From: Virgisporangium aliadipatigenens
GTDB taxonomy: Bacteria; Actinomycetota; Actinomycetes; Mycobacteriales; Micromonosporaceae
Direction: 5' to 3'
DNA length: 64,000 nucleotides
Assembly (NCBI RefSeq): GCF_016863615.1
Contig: NZ_BOPF01000001.1
Span: 80,281-144,280, forward strand
Of the stretch, positions 19,301 to 26,771 are shown in pieces (position 1 is the stretch's first letter; each line of letters begins with the position of its first letter). Both the position numbers and the translations under genes were made by a program. The notes under the pieces were generated by a model. That model did no database searches, was not told the DNA's origin, and saw only the letters and a list, made by a program, of their open reading frames with translations.

Positions 19301-19603
19301 GAGCTTGCCCGCGCGGATCATCGGCATTGCGTCGGCCGGCACGACGTGCAGGTGCCCGTCCACCCGCCGCACGCTGAACGGCACCTTCTCCCGACCCTTG
19401 GCGCGCTGGATGCCGAACCGGTCGGTGCCGGTGAACCGCACCCGGTCGCCGGTGATCAGGGTTACGCTGCGCGTGTCTCCGGTGGAGGCGGCCTCTTCCA
19501 GCGCCGACCCGGGCGCGGCGAACGCCTGCTGCGGCACGACGGCCAGCGCCGTGACGAGCGTGCCGACGGCGGCTCCCGCGGTGATCCTTCGTCTCAGACC
19601 CAT
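16310..19603 (-). CDS. Secreted subtilisin-like S8 serine protease
   Basis: 1097 residues. The Sec signal ends near AFAAPG (residues 26-32), followed by a propeptide and then an S8 domain with Asp226 (VAVVDSGID), His258 (VGHGTH), oxyanion Asn354 (AAGN) and Ser429 (FSGTSMATPH). The 650-residue C-terminal part is beta-rich with Ig-like segments and no obvious anchor, so the enzyme is probably released. An AGGAGAGG site lies just upstream of the ATG. It is likely a nutrient-scavenging or wall-associated endopeptidase. No protease inhibitor or regulator is linked. Confidence 0.92.
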   Translation of the reverse strand: MGLRRRITAGAAVGTLVTALAVVPQQAFAAPGSALEEAASTGDTRSVTLITGDRVRFTGTDRFGIQRAKGREKVPFSVRRVDGHLHVVPADAMPMIRAGKLDARLFDVTSLVEWGYDDRRPDVPLIVTGAGQGNSGVAAARAGVPAKMKVTRELPGARGAAVSADRAALADTWNTIKAAGTRAEAPTFRIDALLHPTLDVSVPLTGAPTAWAAGFTGTGVTVAVVDSGIDGNHPDLAGKVVAAQDFTGAEDLRDVVGHGTHVASTIAGTGAASGGKYKGVAPGANLVNAKVCLPFGCPESAIVAGMQWAVAEQHAKVVNMSLGGGDTPGTDPLEQAVADLTEQYGALFVIAAGNAGSERSIGSPGSADAALTVGAVDKQGKLAPFSSRGPRTGDSAVKPDITAPGVGIVAARSGDSSGSGSYVSFSGTSMATPHVAGGAAILAQQRPDLKAAGLKSTLMAAARPDPAVSVYAQGAGMLDLARTIDQRVTATPPSASFGRALWPHGDDTPVTRTVTLANGGSTAVTLDLAVQATSGAGVFTADRSSVTIPAGGTAPVTLTADTRANVPDGLHGGFLVASSGGAVVTRVPFGVEKEVESYDVTVRTISRAGGVPEDSFTLLIGLDAPVVVDAYDPDGTAETRVPKGRYSVFSQILDEADSENPKISFVVQTVLDVSAARTVTLDARAAKPVKVPAPEAGAKEFHVLAVAGLDDPETGFALGAATATFDSLYLGAAGGNPSLDHFVTKVSVQFGKPAADGSFADSPYQYNGAWAVRGKFPVGLSRTLRQRDLAKVKVDYRASMTGTPVSTRGVYAAVPDLPFGGSAFPEFHPPVVRTEYFGGDPDVTWSTDMDEYDGAEAYTLIVSDTLTYRPGRTYSEVWNQPVSGPMVGKEGFYVARLGNELLVSVPMVADGSGHYGSGTASQMRVALYKDGVLIGESTQTDSMIFDVPAEPGRYRAEVTDVRGAPYKYSTTTSGVWEFTSGFVSDEVITPLAVSTIGFSPAVDGSGAAPAGRPFVLPVNVRAQADSGAGKAKSLTVEASYDSGKTWKAAPVFRVPGGGWIAILSHPAAPGTVSLRARSTDTAGNTVSETVLDAYAIK

Positions 19604-19631
19604 CGCCTCTCCTGTCTACGACTTCTACGTC

Positions 19632-19646
19632 GGTGCATATATATAG
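19632..19646 (-). promoter_or_regulatory. AT-rich promoter region of the S8 protease
   Basis: TGCATATATATAGAC is by far the most AT-rich stretch nearby and lies about 30-45 bp upstream of the protease ATG. On the minus strand it offers TATATA as a -10 element. No good -35 is visible. Confidence 0.4.
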
Positions 19647-19776
19647 ACGTTGATTGGTGGCGATTCGGTTTGTCCTGATCCGGTTTTCCTCCCGTTCGGG
19701 CACGCGTCCTGAGAAAAATGTCCGAGGGGGCTGCTAGCGTGCCGGCGTCCGAACGAGCGAGACGGGGGGCGCCCGC

Positions 19777-20712
19777 GTGGCGGTCAGGGTGTACAGGCAC
19801 TGCGAGAGCTTCGGCGGCCTGCCGGTGCGGGTCTTCGCGCCGGACGACGAGGAGCTCGGGGAGCCGTCGGCGTTCGCCTGGCGGGTCGAGGAGGCCGGCT
19901 ATCCGGCCCCGGTCGGTGGGTTCGAGGGGAAGCTGGCCGCGCTGGCCGAGCGGGGCGGCGACGCGGTGCGCTCCCTGGTGCTGGGCACGTGGGGCTTCGC
20001 GGACGGCAACGCGTTCCCGCTCGAGGCGCTGCTCGACGTGGCGCCGCGGCTCACCGGGCTGCGCGCGCTGTTCCTCGCCGACCTGACGCCGGAGGAGTCG
20101 GAGATCTCCTGGATCGAGCACGACGACATCACGCCGCTGTTCGCCGCGTTCCCTGCGCTGGAGGCGCTGCGGGTGCGCGGTTCGGTGCTGCTGTCGCCCG
20201 TGGCGCACCCCGCGCTGACCGAGCTGGCGTTCGAGTCGGGCGGCCTGCCGTCGGAGACCGTCCGCGCGCTCGGCGACTGCGACCTGCCCGCGCTGCGCCA
20301 CCTGGAGCTGTGGCTCGGTGTGCCCGAGTACGGGGGCGACACCGAGGTCGACGACCTGGCCGGGGTGCTCGAGGGCGGGCTGCTGCCGGCGTTGGAAAAC
20401 CTCGGGCTGTGCAACTCGCCGGTCAGCGACGCGCTGGCGGCCGCCGCGGTGGACGCCCCGATCACCGCCCAGCTGGACGTGCTGGACCTGTCGCTGGGCA
20501 CGCTCGGCGACACGGGCGCCGAGGCGCTCATCGCCGGCCGGGCGAAGCTCGCCCACCTGCAGCGGCTCGACCTGCACCACCACTGGATCACGCCGGAGGC
20601 GCGGGCCCGACTGGTCGCGGCGCTGCCCGGCGTCGAGGTGGACCTGTCCGAGTTCATCCGGCCGGGGCTGTACGAACGCAAAGACCGCCGCTACACGGCC
20701 GTATCGGAATAG
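19777..20712 (+). CDS. STM4015-family leucine-rich repeat protein, copy 1
   Basis: 311 residues. The N-terminal part (YRHCESFGGLPVRVF) is followed by leucine-rich repeats (LRALFLADLTPEESEISWIEHDDI, LEALRVRG, LRHLELWLGV, LDVLDLSLGTLGDTGAEAL, LQRLDLHHHWIT). The protein ends in RRYTAVSE, a tail shared with the next gene. It is the first gene of an operon matching the STM4015-STM4011 gene set, whose function is unknown. The GTG at 19777 follows a G-rich ribosome site. The LRR surface suggests protein binding; whether it is scaffold or substrate is open. Confidence 0.85.
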   Translation: MAVRVYRHCESFGGLPVRVFAPDDEELGEPSAFAWRVEEAGYPAPVGGFEGKLAALAERGGDAVRSLVLGTWGFADGNAFPLEALLDVAPRLTGLRALFLADLTPEESEISWIEHDDITPLFAAFPALEALRVRGSVLLSPVAHPALTELAFESGGLPSETVRALGDCDLPALRHLELWLGVPEYGGDTEVDDLAGVLEGGLLPALENLGLCNSPVSDALAAAAVDAPITAQLDVLDLSLGTLGDTGAEALIAGRAKLAHLQRLDLHHHWITPEARARLVAALPGVEVDLSEFIRPGLYERKDRRYTAVSE

Positions 20713-20720
20713 AGCGCACC

Positions 20721-21668
20721 ATGACTTTTCACCGGCATGCGACGGAGTTCGCGGGGCTGCCCGTCGTGGAGTACCGGCCGGGCGAGCGACCGCCCACTGT
20801 GGACGGTCCGGTCGCCTGGCGCTACTCGTTCTGGGACTTCGACGACAACGACCGCTTCTCCGACGGGTTCCGGGACGGCTTCGAGGCGTTCGTGGACGCG
20901 GTCGGGCCGCGCGTCGAGGCGCTGGTGATCGGCGCGTGGGGGTACGCGGCGTTCAACCCGGCGCCGATCCCGCAGCTGTGCCGGGTGGCGCCCCGCCTGC
21001 ACCGGCTGACGGCGCTCTTCCTCGGCGACATGACCAGCGAGGAGTGCGAGGTCTCCTGGATGAAGGTGGGCGACGTCAGTCTCCTGCTCGACGCCTACCC
21101 CGACCTTGAGGTGCTGCGCGTGCGCGGCTGCGGCGAGGAGCTGGAGTTCCGGCCGGTGACGCACGCGCGGCTGCGGTCGCTGGCGTTCGAGAGCGGGGGA
21201 CTGTCCCGGGACGTGGTCGGCGCCGTCCTGCGCAGCCGCCTCCCCGCCCTCACCGACCTCGAACTGTGGCTCGGCGTCGACGACTACGGCGGCGACGTCA
21301 CCGTGGACGACCTCGCGCCGCTGCTGTCCGGGGAGAAGTTCCGCGGGCTGCGCTCGCTGGGGCTGCGCAACGCCGAGCACGCGGACCGCCTCGCCGGCGC
21401 GCTGGCCGTGGCGCCGGTCGTTCAGCGGCTGACCCGGCTCGACCTGTCGCTCGGCACGCTCGGGGACAAGGGGGCACAGGTGCTGCTCGCCGGGCAGCCG
21501 CTGGAGCACCTGGAGGAGTTGGACCTGCACCACCACTACCTCTCCGACGCGGCCGCGGCGCAGCTCGTCCGCGCGCTGCCGGGCGTGCGGGTCGACGTGT
21601 CCGAGCAGCAGGAGCCCGACGACGACGGTGACGGCGAGGAGTACCGCTACCCCGCCGTGACGGAGTGA
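20721..21668 (+). CDS. STM4015-family leucine-rich repeat protein, copy 2
   Basis: 315 residues, a clear paralogue of the preceding protein. It shares FAGLPVVEYRPGE at the start, SEECEVSWMKVGDV, LELWLGVDDYGGDVTVDDL, LDLSLGTLGDKGAQVL and LDLHHHYLSDAAAAQLVRALPGV. An acidic linker (DDDGDGEEY) precedes the terminal RYPAVTE. The ATG at 20721 lies 8 nt after the first copy's stop, and the 3' end overlaps the ATP-grasp gene (GTGA). Tandem duplication with divergence suggests two binding specificities or a heterodimer (inference). Confidence 0.85.
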   Translation: MTFHRHATEFAGLPVVEYRPGERPPTVDGPVAWRYSFWDFDDNDRFSDGFRDGFEAFVDAVGPRVEALVIGAWGYAAFNPAPIPQLCRVAPRLHRLTALFLGDMTSEECEVSWMKVGDVSLLLDAYPDLEVLRVRGCGEELEFRPVTHARLRSLAFESGGLSRDVVGAVLRSRLPALTDLELWLGVDDYGGDVTVDDLAPLLSGEKFRGLRSLGLRNAEHADRLAGALAVAPVVQRLTRLDLSLGTLGDKGAQVLLAGQPLEHLEELDLHHHYLSDAAAAQLVRALPGVRVDVSEQQEPDDDGDGEEYRYPAVTE

Positions 21669-22753
21669 ACGTGGACCTCACCGTCGTGGGCAACCCGGAC
21701 AACCGGCGGGTGACCCTGTTCCTGGCGGCGGCGCGGCGGCGCCGGCTGCCCGCGCCCGAGGTGCTGCCCTGGCGGGACGTGCTCGCCGGCGCCCGGCCCG
21801 CGCGCGGTGCGCTCCTGCGCATCGACTCGCCCGGCGAGGACCCTGAGGTCGACCGGTTGCTGCGCGGCGCCGCGACGCCGGCGAGACACGGGGAGCTTAT
21901 CGGGACGGCCGCCGCGTACCGCGGGCTGGTGCGCGCCGCGCGGGCGCTGGAGGCCGCGGCCGGGACCGTGCTCAATCCGGCCGACGACATCGCGGTGCTG
22001 TGCGACAAGCGGCGCTGCCACGCGGTGCTGCGGGCGGCGGGCGTTCCCGTCCCGGCGGCGCTTCCGTCCACGGTGGACGGTTATCCGGCGCTGCGGGCCG
22101 CCATGCGCGACGCCGGCTGGTCGCGGGTGTTCGTCAAGCCGGCGTACGGGTCGTCGGCGGCCGGGGTCGTCGCGTTGCAGGTCACCGGGACCCGGATCGC
22201 CGCCGTCACGCCGGTCGAGACGGCCGGTGGTGCGATGTTCAACTCGCTGCGGGTGCGGCGGTACACCCGGGAGGCCGACGTCGCCTCCATAGTGGACCGG
22301 CTGGCGCCGGACGGGTTGCACGTCGAACGCTGGTTCCCCAAGGCGGGGCTCGACACCGGCGTGCTCGACCTGCGCGTCGTCGTGATCGCCGGCCGCGCGA
22401 CCCACGCCGTGGTGCGCACCGGACCCGGCCCGATGACCAACCTGCACCTCGGCAACGCCCGCGGCGATCTCGACGCCGTCAGGCACGCCACCGGCCCGGC
22501 CGGTTGGGCGGCGGCCATGCAGACCTGCGAACGGGTCGCCGCGTGCTTCCCGCGCAGCCTGCACGTCGGCGTGGACCTGATGTTCTCGGTGGACTGGCGG
22601 GCGCACGCGGTCGCCGAGGTAAACGCGTTCGGGGACCTGCTGCCGGGCCTGCTCGCCGACGGGCGGGACACCTACACCGAGGAGTTGCACGCGCTGGCCA
22701 CCGGCCGGTACCGGGCCTTCGCCGAGCGGAGCGCGATGGCATGCGCCGCCTGA
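21665..22753 (+). CDS. STM4014-family ATP-grasp protein
   Basis: 362 residues. ATP-grasp features: an N-terminal Rossmann-like segment (VDLTVVGNPDNRRVTLFL), LCDKRRCHAVLRAAGVPVP, the nucleotide-binding lysine in VFVKPAYGSSAAG (K158), and a C-terminal metal site DLMFSVDWRAHAVAEVNAFGD. Such enzymes activate a carboxylate with ATP and join it to an amine or thiol; the substrate here is unknown. Start and stop overlap both neighbours (GTGA upstream, 13 nt downstream), so it is tightly co-translated with the LRR and hydrolase genes. Confidence 0.87.
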   Translation: MNVDLTVVGNPDNRRVTLFLAAARRRRLPAPEVLPWRDVLAGARPARGALLRIDSPGEDPEVDRLLRGAATPARHGELIGTAAAYRGLVRAARALEAAAGTVLNPADDIAVLCDKRRCHAVLRAAGVPVPAALPSTVDGYPALRAAMRDAGWSRVFVKPAYGSSAAGVVALQVTGTRIAAVTPVETAGGAMFNSLRVRRYTREADVASIVDRLAPDGLHVERWFPKAGLDTGVLDLRVVVIAGRATHAVVRTGPGPMTNLHLGNARGDLDAVRHATGPAGWAAAMQTCERVAACFPRSLHVGVDLMFSVDWRAHAVAEVNAFGDLLPGLLADGRDTYTEELHALATGRYRAFAERSAMACAA

Positions 22754-23523
22754 TCCCGAGCCACGACCTGCTGTTCGTCACCCTCGACACGCTGCGCTAC
22801 GACGTTGCCGTCGACCTGTGGGAGCGCGGGCGCACCCCGGCGTTCGCCCGCGTGCTGCGCTGGGAACGCCGCCACACCCCGGCCAGCTTCACCTACGCGG
22901 CCCATCACGCGTTCTTCGCCGGCTTCCTGCCGACGCCGGTCGCACCTGGCCCGCACCAGCGCCGTTACGCGGCGGCCTTCCCCGGCAGCGCGACGTCGGG
23001 CGAGGACACCTGGGTCTTCGCGGCCGCCGACCTGCCCACCGCGCTCGCCGAGGCCGGGTACCACACCGTGTGCGTCGGCGGCGTCGGCTTCTTCAACGGC
23101 CGGGGCGCGCTCGGCTCCGTCCTGCCGGGCCTCTTCGCGGAGGCGCACTGGGAGCCGGCGTTCGGGGTGACGGCACCGGACTGTCTGGACGCCCAGCTCG
23201 ACCGCCTGGCCGAGGTCGTCGCGCGGGTGCCGGGGCAGCGGCCGCTCTTCACGTTCCTGAACGTCGCCGCGCTGCACCAGCCCAACCGCCACTACCTGCC
23301 GGACGCCCCGCAGGACACGGTGGACAGTCACGCCGCCGCGCTGGAGTACGTCGACAGCCGGTTCGATCGGCTCCTCGCGACCGTCCACAGAGGACGGCCG
23401 GTCCTCGTCATCGTCTGCTCCGACCACGGCACCGCCTACGGCGAGGACGGGCACGAGGGGCACCGCGTCGGGCACGAGGTCGTCTGGACCGTGCCGTACG
23501 CCGACTTCGTGGTGCCCGCATGA
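22741..23523 (+). CDS. STM4013-family alkaline-phosphatase-superfamily hydrolase
   Basis: 260 residues. Metal ligands of the alkaline phosphatase/sulfatase fold are visible: Asp16 in LFVTLDTLRYD, and the C-terminal CSDHGTAYGEDGHEGHRVGHE (residues 226-246). The usual Cys/Ser-x-Pro-x-Arg formylglycine motif of sulfatases is absent. The equivalent segment is TPASFTYAAHHAFFAG, so a Thr or Ser may be the nucleophile and phosphate-ester or phosphotransfer chemistry is possible (inference). No signal peptide, so cytoplasmic, with the same compartment as the radical SAM partners. It overlaps both neighbours. Confidence 0.87.
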   Translation: MRRLIPSHDLLFVTLDTLRYDVAVDLWERGRTPAFARVLRWERRHTPASFTYAAHHAFFAGFLPTPVAPGPHQRRYAAAFPGSATSGEDTWVFAAADLPTALAEAGYHTVCVGGVGFFNGRGALGSVLPGLFAEAHWEPAFGVTAPDCLDAQLDRLAEVVARVPGQRPLFTFLNVAALHQPNRHYLPDAPQDTVDSHAAALEYVDSRFDRLLATVHRGRPVLVIVCSDHGTAYGEDGHEGHRVGHEVVWTVPYADFVVPA

Positions 23524-24800
23524 ACATTCTCGACGGCACGCCCTACGCCGGATACCTGTACGCGTATCCGCACAAGAGCGCGTACCGGCCGCTGGTGCCG
23601 CGCCCCGCGCTGCGTGACGTGTGGCGCGACGAACCGACGGACGCGCTGTTCCTGTACGTGCACGTGCCGTTCTGCGAGATGCGCTGCGGGTTCTGCAACC
23701 TCTTCACGCGGGCCCGCCCGCCGGCCGCGCAGGTGAGTGCGTACCTGGCGCAGCTGCGCAGTCAGGCGGCACGGGTGACCGATGCGCTCGGCGACGGCGC
23801 CCGGTACGCGCGCGCGGCGTTCGGCGGCGGCACGCCCACCTATCTCACCGCGGCCGAGCTGGAGGAGCTGTTCGGGATCGCGGGCGTGGCCGGGGTTCCG
23901 CTCTCCGTGGAGACGTCACCGGCGACGGCCACCCCGGACCGGCTGGCCGTCCTCGCCGCGCACGGCACCACGCGGGTGAGCATGGGCGTGCAGAGCTTCC
24001 TCGACGTCGAGGCCCGTGCGGCGGGTCGCCCGCAGCGCCGCACCGAGGTCGAGGCGGCGCTTTCGGCCGTTCGGGCACACGACTTCCCGATCCTCAACGT
24101 CGACCTGATCTACGGCATCGACGGCCAGACGCCGGACACCTGGGCGGAGAGCCTCGACGCCGCCCTGAAGTGGCGCCCCGAGGAGCTGTACCTGTACCCG
24201 CTGTACGTGCGCCCGTTGACCGGACTGGGCCGCCGCGCGCACACCCCGGCGGACTGGGACACCCAGCGCCTGACGCTGTATTGGCAGGCGGTGGAGACGT
24301 TGACCGACGCCGGCTACGAACAGCGCTCGATGCGGCAGTTCCGCCTGGCCGGTGTGCCGGACGCCGAGGACGAGTACTCCTGTCAGGACGACGGGATGGT
24401 GGGACTCGGCTGCGGTGCCCGTTCGTACACGCGGGCCCTGCACTACTCGTTCGACTACGCGGTGAGTGTGCGGGAGGTGCGCGGTGTGCTCGACGACTAT
24501 CTGAACCGCCGGCCGGAGGAGTTCGCGTTCGCCGAGTACGGGTTCGCGCTGGACGCCGGTGAGCAGCGCCGCCGCTGGCTCCTGAAGTCGTTGCTCCGCG
24601 CGGAGGGCGTGGACGCCGACGCGTACCGGAGGCGGTTCCGGGAGGATCCGCCGGCGCTTCCCGAACTGGTGGAGCGCGGCTGGGCCACCGGCGACGGCAC
24701 GCGGCTCACCCCGCAAGGGCTGGCCCACTCCGACGCGATCGGCCCCTGGCTCGTCTCGGACGCGGTCCGCCACGCCATGGCGGAGAACGCGCCCCGATGA
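23520..24800 (+). CDS. STM4012-family radical SAM protein (HemN-like)
   Basis: 426 residues. The [4Fe-4S] motif CEMRCGFC (Cys52, 56, 59) lies in YVHVPFCEMRCGFCN, followed by FGGGTPTYL and the HemN-type VSMGVQSF and LIYGIDGQTPDTW segments, and a C-terminal winged-helix-like domain. It resembles coproporphyrinogen oxidase-like radical SAM enzymes, but the gene set contains no haem genes. The ATGA overlap at 23520 and at its 3' end places it in the same transcript as the phosphatase-like and STM4011 genes. The substrate is unknown. Confidence 0.9.
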   Translation: MNILDGTPYAGYLYAYPHKSAYRPLVPRPALRDVWRDEPTDALFLYVHVPFCEMRCGFCNLFTRARPPAAQVSAYLAQLRSQAARVTDALGDGARYARAAFGGGTPTYLTAAELEELFGIAGVAGVPLSVETSPATATPDRLAVLAAHGTTRVSMGVQSFLDVEARAAGRPQRRTEVEAALSAVRAHDFPILNVDLIYGIDGQTPDTWAESLDAALKWRPEELYLYPLYVRPLTGLGRRAHTPADWDTQRLTLYWQAVETLTDAGYEQRSMRQFRLAGVPDAEDEYSCQDDGMVGLGCGARSYTRALHYSFDYAVSVREVRGVLDDYLNRRPEEFAFAEYGFALDAGEQRRRWLLKSLLRAEGVDADAYRRRFREDPPALPELVERGWATGDGTRLTPQGLAHSDAIGPWLVSDAVRHAMAENAPR

Positions 24801-25726
24801 CTGTCCGCGGACGTGGCAGCGAAGCGGTGCGGCTGGGAACTGCGGTCGCGCCCCCGGCGGACGCGCGACACGAAGCAATTGAAGTATTGACGATTTTGTA
24901 TCGCGGCCCGCTCGCGAGTTGCAATTACGACTGCGCCTACTGCCCATTCGCGAAACGCCGTGACCCGCCCGCGCTGCTGCGCGCGGACCGGGCGGCACTA
25001 TCTCGTTTTGTCGATTGGGTCGAGGAAAACCGCATCCCCATGCGCATTCTCTTCACGCCGTGGGGCGAGGGACTGACGCGCCGCTGGTACCGCGACGCGA
25101 TCGTCCGGATGTCCCACCTCCCGCACCTGGACCGGGTCGCCATCCAGACCAACCTCGCCGCCCGCGTCGGTTGGCTGGCCGCCGCCGACCGCACCCGCGT
25201 CGCGCTCTGGACCACCTTCCATCCCACCCAGATCTCGATGGAACGCTTTCTCGCCCGCTGCGGCGAGCTGTCGGATTCCGGCGTCCGTTATTCCGTCGGG
25301 GTGGTGGGCCTGCCGGCGCAGCTGGCGGACGCCCGGGCCCTGCGCGCGGCGCTGCCGAAGGACGTCTATGTGTGGATCAACGCCGCCGACGGGCACACCT
25401 ATTCGCCGGCCGAGGAGAGGGAGTGGACGGCGATCGACCCGCTCTTCGGTCACAGCGTGCGGCCGCACATTTCCCTCGGGCGGCCCTGTTTCGCCGGGGA
25501 GGACGCCATTTCGGTGCGCGGCGACGGGACCGTGCGCCGCTGCCATTTCATCGACGAGCCGATCGGCAATCTCTACGACGGCAGTTGGCGGGCCGGCCTG
25601 AAGCCGCGCACCTGCGTCAACGCCACCTGCGACTGCCACATCGGATACGTGCACCTGAAACCGCTCGGGCTGCGCGACGTGTTCGCGGGCGGGCTGATCG
25701 AACGCATCCCCGCCGCGTTCCCCTAG
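24797..25726 (+). CDS. STM4011-family radical SAM protein
   Basis: 309 residues. The radical SAM motif CNYDCAYC uses Cys42, 46 and 49. The C-terminal third holds further cysteines in GRPCFAGE, RRCHF and RTCVNATCDC, suggesting one or two auxiliary Fe-S clusters as in SPASM/twitch enzymes that act on peptides. The first 60 codons are visibly more AT-rich than the rest and than neighbouring genes. It is the last gene of the operon, followed by a hairpin. It is likely the second radical step in the unknown pathway of this locus. Confidence 0.9.
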   Translation: MTVRGRGSEAVRLGTAVAPPADARHEAIEVLTILYRGPLASCNYDCAYCPFAKRRDPPALLRADRAALSRFVDWVEENRIPMRILFTPWGEGLTRRWYRDAIVRMSHLPHLDRVAIQTNLAARVGWLAAADRTRVALWTTFHPTQISMERFLARCGELSDSGVRYSVGVVGLPAQLADARALRAALPKDVYVWINAADGHTYSPAEEREWTAIDPLFGHSVRPHISLGRPCFAGEDAISVRGDGTVRRCHFIDEPIGNLYDGSWRAGLKPRTCVNATCDCHIGYVHLKPLGLRDVFAGGLIERIPAAFP

Positions 25727-25731
25727 GGTTT

Positions 25732-25749
25732 CTCCTACCACGGTAGGAG
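25732..25749. terminator. Perfect inverted repeat after the STM4011 gene
   Basis: CTCCTACC (25732-25739) and GGTAGGAG (25742-25749) form a perfect palindrome with a 2-nt centre, starting 6 nt after the stop. The tight centre is poor for an RNA hairpin (four loop bases would leave 7 bp), so it could instead be an operator for the membrane-protein operon that starts 78 bp downstream. Confidence 0.45.
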
Positions 25750-25826
25750 GGGCGGGCCGTACCGGCGGCCACCGGACCGGCCCGCGGTCGGGCGATTTCG
25801 ATCGTTCGCGATCAGAGGCTGTCGGC

Positions 25827-26771
25827 ATGACTACCCCGTTGCGCCGGGCGGCCACGTGGAACCGCCCGCTGATGGTCCTCGCCGCGGCGATGGCCCTGCT
25901 GTCGATCGTCGCCACGGTGGCGATCTTCGCCGACTCCCGCATCCTGCTGGGCGCGCCGATCTGGCTCAAGTCGTGGAAGTTCGCCGTGTCGATCGCGATC
26001 TACTCGGTGACGCTGGCGTGGATGCTGTCCCTGCTCCCGCGCCGCAGTCGCTGGGCCGACCGGGCCGTCGTGGTCATCGTCGCCGCGTTCGTCGTCGAGA
26101 TGGTGATCATCGTGGGGCAGGTGCTGCGCGGCCGGGCGAGCCACTTCAACGAAGGTACGCCGCTGGACGCCATGCTGTTCAGGGTCATGGGCGCCTCGAT
26201 CATGATCCTGTGGTTCGCGCACCTGGCGATCGCCGTGATACTGGCGCGGCAGACCCTCGGGGACCGGGCCGCGTCGTCCGGCGTGCGGCTCGGGCTGGCC
26301 GGTTCGCTGCTCGGCATGCTCGCGGCCATCCCGATGACGATCCCGCGCCCCGGCATGGTCGGCCTCGGCGGCGCGCACGCGGTCGGCACCGCCGACGGCG
26401 GTCCCGGACTGCCCGTCGTGGGCTGGAGCACGATCGGCGGGGACCTGCGGATCGGCCACTTCGTGGGGCTGCACGCGCTGCAGGCGTTGCCGCTGCTGGC
26501 CCTGGCGCTGACGCTGCTGGCGCGGCGGTTCCCGGTCCTGGACGACGCCGCCCGGCTGGCGCTGGTGCGCATCGGCGGGGCCGGGTACATGGTGCTGACG
26601 GTGCTGCTGAGCGTGCAGGCGCTGCGCGGGCAGCCGCTGCTGCGGCCGGACGCGGCGACCGCGCTGGGCTTCACGGCGCTGGCGGCGGCCGTGGTGGGCG
26701 GCGTGGCCGTCACCCTCACCGCCGCTTCCCGCCGGGCGTGCACCCCGTCGCTCGCGGGGGTCCCCCGGTGA
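25827..26771 (+). CDS. Conserved multi-pass membrane protein, function unknown
   Basis: 314 residues with about eight hydrophobic segments. Distinctive patches between helices are GAPIWLKSWKFAVSIA, GRASHFNEGTPLDAMLF and GWSTIGGDLRIGHFVGLHALQ; the conserved His residues (SHFN, GHF, LHA) could bind a metal or haem. I recall similar proteins in actinobacteria, always unnamed. Its stop overlaps the ABA4-like gene (GTGA), and that gene in turn overlaps the histidine kinase, so all four genes form one operon. Confidence 0.8.
   Translation: MTTPLRRAATWNRPLMVLAAAMALLSIVATVAIFADSRILLGAPIWLKSWKFAVSIAIYSVTLAWMLSLLPRRSRWADRAVVVIVAAFVVEMVIIVGQVLRGRASHFNEGTPLDAMLFRVMGASIMILWFAHLAIAVILARQTLGDRAASSGVRLGLAGSLLGMLAAIPMTIPRPGMVGLGGAHAVGTADGGPGLPVVGWSTIGGDLRIGHFVGLHALQALPLLALALTLLARRFPVLDDAARLALVRIGGAGYMVLTVLLSVQALRGQPLLRPDAATALGFTALAAAVVGGVAVTLTAASRRACTPSLAGVPR

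Noticed and set aside
16409..19678. 1089-codon plus-strand frame opposite the S8 protease
   Set aside because: The protease on the minus strand has signal peptide and all catalytic residues; the opposite frame is a codon-bias shadow.
23520..24800. Oxygen-independent coproporphyrinogen oxidase (hemN)
   Set aside because: HemN-like motifs are present, but gene context matches the STM4012 family and there are no haem genes nearby.
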